Of a DNA stretch of 5,751 nucleotides, positions 1 to 5,751 are shown piece after piece. A program made the translations under genes and the position numbers. The notes beneath the pieces are model-generated. The model had not been told where the DNA came from. It saw only the letters and a program-made list of their open reading frames with translations, and searched no databases. Position 1 is the stretch's first letter. The number at the start of each line of letters is the position of its first letter. This DNA is from an uncultured Bacteroidales bacterium (lineage in GTDB: Bacteria > Bacteroidota > Bacteroidia > Bacteroidales > UBA932), in contig CAMJHJ010000163.1 in assembly GCA_946405485.1 (NCBI GenBank), positions 1-5,751 on the forward strand, given 5' to 3'.

Positions 1-1440
1 GGTGACTTCTCCATGTTCCGTATCTATGCGGGGAAGGACAACGAGCCGGCGGACTATGCCCCCTCGAATGTGCCGTTCAAGCCGCGGAAGTTTTTCAAGA
101 TTTCCACTTCGGGCGTGAAGGAAGGGGATTTCACTTTCATCTACGGCAACCCCGGTTCGACGCAGGAATACATTACGGGCGAGGCGGTCCGGTGGATTGG
201 GGAAGTGGCTGATCCCGAACGGATTGCGCTGCGTGACTTAAGGCTCGGCATCATCAAGTCTTATATGGCGCAGAGTCAGGAGCTGCGCATCCGTTACAGT
301 TCCCGTGCGGCCTCGGTGGCCAACGCTTGGAAGAAGTGGCAGGGGGAGAGCCTGGGCATCCGTCGGATGAAGACGGTCGCCTCGAAAAAGGCCTATGAAG
401 ATCGTTTCCGCAAGTGGTCGGCAGGCACGGACTATGAAGGCGTGGTGGACCGGATCGATTCGCTGCTCCGGCTTCGTGAACCCTATGAGTTCGCCGCGTA
501 TTACTATACGGAAGCGGCTTCGCAGCTGGAGCTTCCCCGCTTCGCCAAGTCACTGGTCACGGTTTTGTCCGAGACGCCCGACCGGGTTGCGTCTTCGGGA
601 GAGAGTTTCTTCAAGAATTACTCTCAGCCGATGGACAAGGAGATGTTTGTCGCAATGATGTCTATGTTTGAAAAGCGTGTCCCAGAGTCTTTTAAGCCGT
701 CCTACTTTAAGGATTGCTTGGAGAAGTACGGATCTGTCTCCGCTTGGGCTGACGCTTTTTTCGCGGAGTCGGTTTTTGCGGATCCTGCCCGCGTGGCAGC
801 GCTGACCCAGGCCGACCTTCCCGCCCTGAAACAGGATCCGGCCTATCTCTTCGATAATGCCTTCTCGACCTGGTACCACAAGGACCTGATGCCCGTCCTC
901 AAGCGCCTGGCCCCGGAGGTTTTCCTGTTGCAGCGGGATTACATGCGGGGGCAGATGATGATGGGAGGGGACCGGGACTTCTATCCGGACGCCAACCTGA
1001 CGCTGCGGGTAGCCTACGGACATGTGGAAGGCTATTCTCCCTCCGACGGGGTCTATTATACGCCGGTTTCGACACTGAAGGGCGTGATTGAGAAGGACAA
1101 CCCGGATATCTTCGATTATGACATTCCGCAGTCGCTGCGGGACCTGTATGCGAAGTCTGTCGCGGAGGATCCGGCGGGTGTGGGGATGGCCAATGTGCCG
1201 GTCTGTTTCCTGGCGACCAACCATACGACGGGAGGCAACAGCGGTTCGCCTGTGATCAACGCCGAAGGAAACTTGATCGGCATCAACTTCGACCGGGTCT
1301 GGGAAGGGACGATGAGCGACATCGTCTTCGATCCGGACTATTGCCGCAACATCTCCCTGGACATCCGCTACCTGCTTTTTGTGGTCAAGGAGCTGGGTCA
1401 TGCAGATCATCTCTTGAATGAAATGACGTTTGTTAATTAG
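1..1440 (+). CDS. S46 family dipeptidyl-peptidase, DPP11-like (Asp/Glu-specific); 5' end outside window
   Basis: C-terminal 479 codons of an S46 serine exopeptidase, which removes dipeptides from the N-terminus of oligopeptides in the periplasm or at the outer membrane. The frame is open from base 1 (first residues GDFSMFR), so the ATG at 13 is internal. The family is about 700 residues; roughly the first 220, with the signal peptide and catalytic His, lie upstream. The Asp of GDFSMFR (codon 2) is probably the catalytic acid. The nucleophile lies in TTGGNSGSPV, Ser at codon 414 (1240-1242). Eighteen residues on is Arg432, in NFDR (1294-1296). In this family Arg there marks DPP11 (Asp/Glu at P1) and Gly marks DPP7. 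The tail DIRYLLFVVKELGHADHLLNEM is the usual S46 ending. GC content falls sharply at about 601-720. Family is certain; acidic specificity is inferred from one residue and its context. Confidence 0.93.
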   Translation, partial: GDFSMFRIYAGKDNEPADYAPSNVPFKPRKFFKISTSGVKEGDFTFIYGNPGSTQEYITGEAVRWIGEVADPERIALRDLRLGIIKSYMAQSQELRIRYSSRAASVANAWKKWQGESLGIRRMKTVASKKAYEDRFRKWSAGTDYEGVVDRIDSLLRLREPYEFAAYYYTEAASQLELPRFAKSLVTVLSETPDRVASSGESFFKNYSQPMDKEMFVAMMSMFEKRVPESFKPSYFKDCLEKYGSVSAWADAFFAESVFADPARVAALTQADLPALKQDPAYLFDNAFSTWYHKDLMPVLKRLAPEVFLLQRDYMRGQMMMGGDRDFYPDANLTLRVAYGHVEGYSPSDGVYYTPVSTLKGVIEKDNPDIFDYDIPQSLRDLYAKSVAEDPAGVGMANVPVCFLATNHTTGGNSGSPVINAEGNLIGINFDRVWEGTMSDIVFDPDYCRNISLDIRYLLFVVKELGHADHLLNEMTFVN

Positions 1441-1452
1441 TTGGATAAGAAT

Positions 1453-2061
1453 ATGAAACGTATTATTTTCCTTTGTTGTTCCCTGCTGCTGTCCGGAGCC
1501 TTTGCGCTGGCGCAGAATGAGAAGGTGGTGACACCCAGGACGGTCAATCCGGAGGCGGTCCTCGTCGATTCGCTGCAGACCGGGGTCCGCGTCGCCGGAG
1601 TCCCCTCTACCGGGAGCAGCTCCGGGCGCTGGTATGTCGGTCTCGGCGGCGGCCTGGACTATTCTTCTGTGACGGGTTGGTATGTCGATATCAGCCCGGA
1701 TATAGCCTATAAGGTCAGCAATTCCCTGTTCGTAGGCGGAATCCTGTCTTATTCCTATCATAATGGCGAGAGCCTGGCCGGTTTGATCCCTTATGCACGC
1801 TGGCATGTCATTCCGCTGGGGAAGGCAGTGTCCATCTATGCAAAGGCTTATGCGCCTGTCCAGTTTTGGACGGACTATCTGCATGTCGGCGCCCGCATCA
1901 AACCGGGTCTGGCGATCCGTCTTTCCCCCGGAGTTTACGTGATGGGAGCCTTCGGGTCGGCCGGATACTCGTATTATCGCTCCGGTGGGGTCTCGACGCA
2001 GGGCTGGGTCTCCCGCTGGGACACCGATACCCTCGAAATCGGGATATTCTTCAATATGTAA
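1453..2061 (+). CDS. small outer-membrane beta-barrel-like protein with signal peptide, function unknown
   Basis: A 202-residue protein if read from ATG 1453. A TTG at 1441 directly abutting the previous stop would add MDKN, but the ATG gives a cleaner signal peptide: MKR, a hydrophobic core (about residues 4-18), then ALA-Q, with cleavage likely after Ala20. There is no lipobox. After a polar linker (about 22-55) the rest alternates aromatic/aliphatic and polar or glycine residues in stretches such as WYVGLGGGLDYSS, LFVGGILSYSYH and LEIGIFFNM. This fits a small barrel of about eight strands ending near the C-terminus, as in outer-membrane porin-like families. The last residue is Met, with Phe at the third and fourth positions from the end, so the terminal-aromatic signal is imperfect. 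It lies 12 bases after the DPP11-like gene and is probably cotranscribed. No specific family or ligand was recognised. Confidence 0.82.
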   Translation: MKRIIFLCCSLLLSGAFALAQNEKVVTPRTVNPEAVLVDSLQTGVRVAGVPSTGSSSGRWYVGLGGGLDYSSVTGWYVDISPDIAYKVSNSLFVGGILSYSYHNGESLAGLIPYARWHVIPLGKAVSIYAKAYAPVQFWTDYLHVGARIKPGLAIRLSPGVYVMGAFGSAGYSYYRSGGVSTQGWVSRWDTDTLEIGIFFNM

Positions 2062-2121
2062 CAAAAAAGTTAATAGAATAAACAAGTTTGTTTCTTTCAT
2101 TGATTTTCAAGTAGTTTCATT
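2062..2121 (+). promoter_or_regulatory. AT-rich spacer with weak Bacteroidales-type promoter match before mtgA
   Basis: This is the only real gap in the plus-strand gene series and is far more AT-rich than its flanks. The Bacteroidota -7 consensus is TAnnTTTG. Positions 2083-2090 (CAAGTTTG) match five of its six fixed bases, about 30 bases before the mtgA start. No good -33 TTTG box is seen at the expected distance, so the promoter call is tentative. The spacer could equally hold the end of the upstream transcript. Confidence 0.25.
2076..2097. repeat. imperfect AT-rich inverted repeat in the spacer before mtgA
   Basis: The arms GAATAAACAA (2076-2085) and TTGTTTCTTT (2088-2097) flank a 2-base centre. 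The inner six pairs are perfect, followed by one mismatch, two A-T pairs and a G-T pair. As RNA, the weak stem would have a U-rich right arm, so it could be a poor terminator for the barrel gene. As DNA it could be an operator overlapping the candidate -7 box. Chance is also possible in AT-rich sequence. Confidence 0.3.
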
Positions 2122-2826
2122 TTGAAAAGACTCCTGAAATTTGTCCTGGTCAAGATTCCGGTCGCGTTCGTCCTTCTGAGCCTGGCCCTGGTCTTGCTGT
2201 TCAAATTTCTGCCCGTTTTGGTCACTCCTTACATGCTTATCGATGCGGTTGAGCACCGGGGAGACCCCGATTATCATCTCCGTCACAAGTGGGTCCGTTT
2301 GGAACGGATTTCGCCGCAAATGCGGATGGCTGTCATTGCCGGAGAGGACCAGCGTTTCGTCGATCACAACGGATTCGATATGACGGAAGTCCGTAAGATG
2401 TGGAAGGATCACCGGGAAAAGGGGAAACGGATCCGTGGCTGCAGCACCATCTCCCAGCAGACGGCCAAGAATGTCTTCACTTTCTGCACCGATACGGCCC
2501 TGCGAAAGGGCCTGGAGGCTTGGTGGACCTTCCTGATCGAGAAGATATGGGGCAAGGAACGGATCTTGGAGGTTTATCTGAATGTCGCCGAGATGGGGTA
2601 TGGGACTTTCGGGGCCGAGGCGACAGCCCGGCGCTATTTCGACAAAGCGGCTTCCGAGCTGAGCCGGTCCGAGGCGTCCCTGATCGCAGCCTGCCTTCCG
2701 AATCCGGTGGTATACCGGGTGGACAAGCCGTCGCAATATGTCTTAAATCGTCGGAAATCCATTTCTTCGTCAATTGGGAAACTGGCTTATCCTGATTATA
2801 TTAAGAGCGCTAAGTTGAAGAAATGA
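2122..2826 (+). CDS. mtgA: monofunctional biosynthetic peptidoglycan glycosyltransferase (GT51)
   Basis: MtgA polymerises lipid II into glycan strands on the periplasmic face of the inner membrane. The 234-residue length is normal. A single N-terminal membrane anchor spans about residues 8-35 after the basic start MKRLLK. GT51 motifs appear in order: EDQRFVDHNGFD with catalytic Glu75; RGCSTISQQTAKNVF (105-119); RKGLE with the second conserved Glu132; ERILEVYLNVAEMGYGTFG (146-164); and SRSEASLIAACLPNP (181-195). There is no transpeptidase domain, so it is not a class A PBP. The start is taken as TTG 2122. The only other upstream in-frame near-start is ATT 2119, a stop lies at 2101-2103, and the first in-frame ATG (codon 38) would delete the anchor. 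No Shine-Dalgarno is visible. Its stop overlaps the ATG of the M15 gene by four bases. Cys107 sits in the second motif where Gly or Ala is more usual. Confidence 0.95.
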   Translation: MKRLLKFVLVKIPVAFVLLSLALVLLFKFLPVLVTPYMLIDAVEHRGDPDYHLRHKWVRLERISPQMRMAVIAGEDQRFVDHNGFDMTEVRKMWKDHREKGKRIRGCSTISQQTAKNVFTFCTDTALRKGLEAWWTFLIEKIWGKERILEVYLNVAEMGYGTFGAEATARRYFDKAASELSRSEASLIAACLPNPVVYRVDKPSQYVLNRRKSISSSIGKLAYPDYIKSAKLKK

Positions 2827-3458
2827 TTTGGAAAGCGGGAACCTATATCGGATGTGAACTGCTGGAGCCTTACGCCTCTCTGGCCTTCACCGCCGTGCCC
2901 GTGGAAGGGGAGATCCTGGACCGGATCAGCGGTGTCTCCTACAAGCCCGGTTCTTCCTTGCCTGCCGGGCAGTTGCGCTACCTGCGCATTCCGCATTATC
3001 CGCTCATCCACGGGGATATCGTCCTGGGGGAGATGATCTGCAATGAGGCCATCGCAGAGGATCTGCTGGCCATATTCAAGGCACTTTTCGACCGCCATTA
3101 TCCCATCGCCCGCATGCAGCTGGTGGATGATTTCGGAGGGGATGATGACGCTTCGATGCGGGCCAACAACAGCTCCTGTTTCAACGACCGCCCGAAGTCC
3201 TGGTCCCGTACCGAGAAGTCCAAGCATGCGCTCGGACTGGCGGTGGATATCAATCCGTTTTACAATCCGCTGGTGCGTGTCAGAGGGGGTGTCATGCATG
3301 TGTTTCCTGCCGAAAGCAGGGCTTTCGCTGACCGGACACAAACCTTTGACTATAAGATATCTAAATCAGACCTCTGCTATAAGGAATTCATCGCCCGCGG
3401 CTTCCGCTGGGGCGGGGCCTGGGCTTCCAGCCAGGACTATCAGCATTTCGAGAAATAG
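2823..3458 (+). CDS. M15 family zinc metallopeptidase (D-Ala-D-Ala carboxypeptidase / L-Ala-D-Glu endopeptidase-like)
   Basis: A 211-residue protein of the VanY/M15 group, whose members cut D-Ala-D-Ala or L-Ala-D-Glu bonds in peptidoglycan peptides. The zinc site is readable: SKHALGLAVDINPF gives His135 and Asp142, and DYQHFEK at the C-terminus gives His208, with Asp205 the likely catalytic acid, as in M15C endopeptidases. The block SMRANNSSCFNDR (111-123) and the WGGAW near the end are typical of the chromosomal Bacteroidota version. The start is firm: ATG 2823 overlaps the mtgA stop (ATGA), and the frame is closed by a TAA at 2811-2813 with no other start between. The protein therefore has no signal peptide or membrane segment, which is odd for a wall enzyme. 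Translational coupling to mtgA is likely. Substrate is undetermined; phage-endolysin ancestry is possible but nothing else here is phage-like. Confidence 0.9.
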   Translation: MIWKAGTYIGCELLEPYASLAFTAVPVEGEILDRISGVSYKPGSSLPAGQLRYLRIPHYPLIHGDIVLGEMICNEAIAEDLLAIFKALFDRHYPIARMQLVDDFGGDDDASMRANNSSCFNDRPKSWSRTEKSKHALGLAVDINPFYNPLVRVRGGVMHVFPAESRAFADRTQTFDYKISKSDLCYKEFIARGFRWGGAWASSQDYQHFEK

Positions 3459-3461
3459 CGC

Positions 3462-5751
3462 TTAGATGTTGGCGATGCTCATGATGTCGGCGAAGACGCC
3501 GGCGGCCGTGACGTCCGCACCGGCGCCGTAACCTTGAATGAGCATCGGATGCAGGTGGTAGCGCTCCGTGGTGAGCATGATGATGTTGTTGGAGCCGTCC
3601 AGGACATAGAAGGAGTGGCCCTCCGGAATTTCCCGCAAGGAGACGTTGAATTGCCCGTTTTCCATCTTTGCGACGAAACGCCAGCGCTTGTGTTCGGCTT
3701 CCAGCCGCTGCCGCTCTTTTTCGAACTGGGCGTCCAGAGAGGGGAGTTTGGTCCAGAAGTCCTCCATGGAGCAGGCGAAAAAGTCGTCCGGTACGAAAAG
3801 ATGTGCCTCGACATCCGACTGTTCGACCTGATAGCCGGCCTCCCGGGCGAGGATGACGAGCTTGCGGATCACATCCTTGCCGGAGAGGTCGATGCGCGGA
3901 TCGGGCTCCGAGAAGCCCTGCTCCTGCGCCATCCGCACCGTCTGGCTGAAGGGGATGTCGGCGGAGATCGTGTTGAAGATGAAATTGAGCGTGCCGCTGA
4001 GGACGGCCTCGATCTTTTCGATGCGGTCGCCGCTGTTCTTGAGGGCGTTGATGGTGTTGATGACCGGCAATCCGGCCCCTACGTTCGTCTCGAAGAGGAA
4101 CTTCACGCCACGCTTTAGGGCAGTCTCCTTAAGGTCCTTATAATTAGCATAATCCGAGGAGGCTGCAATCTTGTTCGCCGTGACGACGGAGATGCTGTGC
4201 GTGAAGAAATCCTTATAGAGGGCGGCGATCTGGGGACTCGCCGTACAGTCGACGAAGACCGAGTTGAAGATGTTCATTCCGATCACCTCGTCGCGCAGGC
4301 GCTCGGGGGTGATGTCGATGCCTTCCGTTTCGAGCCGCTGCCGGTAATCCTCGCTGTCCACGCCATCGCGGCTGAAGAGCGCCTTCGTACTGCGGGCGAT
4401 GCCGACGATGTTGAGTTTCAGGTTGCGTTCCCGCATCAGTCGCTCCCGCTGGCTGCGGATCTGGCTGATCAGCTTGCCGCCGACCGTGCCGATGCCGCAG
4501 ATGAAGAGGTTAAGCTCCTGGTATTCAGAGAGGAAGAAGCTGTCGTGGATTACGTTTAGCGACTTGCGCAGGTACTTTTTCTCCACGACCATCGATATGT
4601 TGTAGTCCGAAGAGCCCTGGGCGCAGGCCAGCACGCCGATGCCGTTGCGGCCGAGGATGGTGAACAGCCTGCCGGCGATGCCCTTGGCATACTTCAGTCC
4701 TTCGCCGACCACGGCTACGGCGGCCAGGTCCTTTTCGACCGTGGAGGGCCGCATGGCGCCGTGGCTGATCTCCGGGGCGAACTCCGCATCCACGGTCTTT
4801 CTTGCCGCTTCCGCATCCGCGTTGGCGACGCCGAAAGTGATGCCCGTTTCGGAGGAAGACTGGCTGACCAGGAAGACGCTGATCTCCTGCCGCGACAGGG
4901 CGCCGAAGAGGCGGCTGTCGATACCGATCAGGCCGACCATCGAAGGGGCGCTCAAAGTGACGAGCGCGATGTCGTCGATGGATGAGATGCCGGTGACAGG
5001 GCGGGGATCCGGGTTGTCGCGGCGTATCGTCGTACCCTTGGCAGAAGGATTAAAGGTGTTCTTGATCTGAACGGGGATATCTTTCGGATAGACAGGATAT
5101 AACGCCGGCGCATAAATGACTTTTGCCCCGAAGTTGCAGAGCTCCATCGCCTCCGCGAAACTGAGTGTATCGATGACATAAGAGGTCTTGATGATGCGCG
5201 GGTCGGCGGTCATGAAACCGTCCACGTCGGTCCAGATCTCAAGGGCTTCCGCATCGAGCGCGGCTGCCAGGATGCTGGCCGTATAGTCGGAACCGCCGCG
5301 GCCGAGGTTGGTGATTTCTCCGGTCTTGCTGTCCCGGGCGATGAAGCCGGGGACGACGGCGATGCCGCTGAATCCGGAGAAGGTCTCCCGCACGAGCTTT
5401 TCCGTCTCGTGGCTGTCCAGCAGATGCCGTCCCTGCTGCGGGAAAGTGCGGATGAAATCCAGGGCATCGTACAAAGCGGCGCCGTCGATCAGAGCCGTGA
5501 CGATCCGCGCTGACATCCTTTCCCCGTAGCTGACGATCTCGCCGCGCGTCTTCTCCGGCAGTACCTTCAGCGTGAAGACGCCGTCCAGACGCGTCCGCAG
5601 TGCCTCCAGATCGGTCGCGAGCACCTGCCATAGCGCAGCGGCCGAATCCGGGAGCGATTCGGGCGTTTCCGCTCCCATTTGCTCTGCCCATCCGCCATTC
5701 CGGAGTGATCCGGGCGTTTCTGCTCCCGTTTCCGGCGTTGTGGTGCCGAAC
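3462..5751 (-). CDS. thrA: bifunctional aspartate kinase I / homoserine dehydrogenase I; N-terminus outside window
   Basis: This cytoplasmic enzyme phosphorylates aspartate and reduces aspartate semialdehyde to homoserine, committing carbon to threonine and methionine. Numbering here runs from Met at 5678, which is probably internal because the frame is open to 5751 and the FGGTS kinase motif has not yet appeared. Kinase motifs: IVSYGERMSA (48-57), NLGRGGSDYTA (124-134), EIWTDVDGFMTADPR (147-161). Two ACT domains follow (about 236-300 and 318-378), with LVSQSSSE and AQGSSDYN, so feedback inhibition by threonine is likely. The dehydrogenase begins FICGIGTVGG (392-401), then TANK (500-503), the AVLSGTLNFIFN signature, EPDPRIDLSGKDVIRK with candidate catalytic Asp602 and Lys606, and the GYGAGADVTAAGVFAD ending. 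About 50-75 residues are missing. The visible N-terminal stretch contains an unusual 17-residue repeat. The gene converges on the M15 gene with a 3-base gap. Confidence 0.96.
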   Translation of the reverse strand, partial: FGTTTPETGAETPGSLRNGGWAEQMGAETPESLPDSAAALWQVLATDLEALRTRLDGVFTLKVLPEKTRGEIVSYGERMSARIVTALIDGAALYDALDFIRTFPQQGRHLLDSHETEKLVRETFSGFSGIAVVPGFIARDSKTGEITNLGRGGSDYTASILAAALDAEALEIWTDVDGFMTADPRIIKTSYVIDTLSFAEAMELCNFGAKVIYAPALYPVYPKDIPVQIKNTFNPSAKGTTIRRDNPDPRPVTGISSIDDIALVTLSAPSMVGLIGIDSRLFGALSRQEISVFLVSQSSSETGITFGVANADAEAARKTVDAEFAPEISHGAMRPSTVEKDLAAVAVVGEGLKYAKGIAGRLFTILGRNGIGVLACAQGSSDYNISMVVEKKYLRKSLNVIHDSFFLSEYQELNLFICGIGTVGGKLISQIRSQRERLMRERNLKLNIVGIARSTKALFSRDGVDSEDYRQRLETEGIDITPERLRDEVIGMNIFNSVFVDCTASPQIAALYKDFFTHSISVVTANKIAASSDYANYKDLKETALKRGVKFLFETNVGAGLPVINTINALKNSGDRIEKIEAVLSGTLNFIFNTISADIPFSQTVRMAQEQGFSEPDPRIDLSGKDVIRKLVILAREAGYQVEQSDVEAHLFVPDDFFACSMEDFWTKLPSLDAQFEKERQRLEAEHKRWRFVAKMENGQFNVSLREIPEGHSFYVLDGSNNIIMLTTERYHLHPMLIQGYGAGADVTAAGVFADIMSIANI
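5646..5731. repeat. imperfect 51-bp in-frame tandem repeat inside thrA, with internal inverted repeats
   Basis: Bases 5646-5680 match 5697-5731 at 29 of 35 positions with an offset of exactly 51 bases (17 codons), so the thrA frame is kept. The encoded copies are ETGAETPGSLRN and QMGAETPESLPD. The inner copy has a perfect 7-bp inverted repeat, GGGAGCG (5650-5656) with CGCTCCC (5670-5676). The outer copy has CCGGA (5700-5704) with TCCGG (5709-5713). The composition (Gly, Ala, Glu, Thr, Pro, Ser) looks like a flexible linker. The right edge prevents seeing whether more units follow. Confidence 0.65.

Noticed and set aside
13..15. ATG as the start of the S46 peptidase
   Set aside because: The four codons before it (GDFS) continue the conserved family motif, so the gene begins upstream of the window.
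2060..2071. AAC-A6-GTT mini-hairpin just after the barrel gene
   Set aside because: A three-pair stem is too weak to be a terminator or binding site.
550..2100. 516-codon minus-strand open frame antisense to the DPP11-like and barrel genes
   Set aside because: It spans two well-supported plus-strand genes and their junction. Its product is rich in Arg, His, Ile and Asp without recognisable motifs, as expected from the complement of GC-biased codons.
2107..3341. Minus-strand frames of 209 and 181 codons opposite mtgA and the M15 gene
   Set aside because: They are antisense to genes with complete catalytic motifs, have skewed composition and match no family I know.
3498..3511. Hairpin CGGCG-AAGA-CGCCG near the thrA 3' end, considered as a terminator
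   Set aside because: The stem is only five pairs, lies inside thrA coding sequence and has no T-tract on either side.
3534..4559. Plus-strand frames of 194 and 120 codons opposite thrA
   Set aside because: They are complement shadows of thrA, which has every expected motif on the minus strand; their Asp/Val/Leu/Glu-rich composition is typical of such shadows.
5676..5678. ATG (minus strand) as the true thrA start
   Set aside because: The frame stays open to the window edge, the aspartate kinase FGGTS motif would be missing, and this Met lies within the repeated 17-residue unit.

Overview
The window looks like chromosomal DNA of a GC-rich member of the Bacteroidales (phylum Bacteroidota). The evidence is an S46 dipeptidyl-peptidase of the DPP11 type, Bacteroidales-style fused aspartate kinase-homoserine dehydrogenase and MtgA/M15 proteins, no convincing Shine-Dalgarno sequence at any start, and an AT-rich spacer between GC-rich genes. 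No mobile element, RNA gene or CRISPR array is visible.

Layout: (1) Positions 1-1440 (+) hold the C-terminal two thirds of a DPP11-like S46 peptidase, cut by the left edge. (2) Twelve bases later, 1453-2061 (+) encodes a small secreted protein with outer-membrane beta-barrel character. (3) A 60-bp AT-rich spacer (2062-2121) holds an imperfect dyad and a weak promoter-like match. (4) 2122-2826 (+) is the monofunctional peptidoglycan glycosyltransferase mtgA, apparently starting at TTG. (5) 2823-3458 (+) is an M15-family zinc peptidase whose ATG overlaps the mtgA stop by four bases. (6) 3462-5751 (-) is a convergent thrA (aspartate kinase I-homoserine dehydrogenase I), cut by the right edge and separated from the M15 gene by three bases.

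The plus-strand genes share a cell-envelope theme: peptide scavenging (DPP11), an outer-membrane barrel, glycan-strand synthesis (MtgA) and probable peptidoglycan-peptide cleavage (M15). thrA is unrelated amino-acid metabolism (entry to threonine, methionine and lysine synthesis) on the opposite strand.

The oddest signal is in the N-terminal part of thrA, at the right edge. An in-frame 51-bp (17-codon) imperfect tandem repeat with internal inverted repeats sits where the kinase domain normally has ordinary helical sequence. It resembles an element inserted into, and tolerated by, an essential enzyme. The rest of the window is ordinary; no novel multi-gene system is evident.
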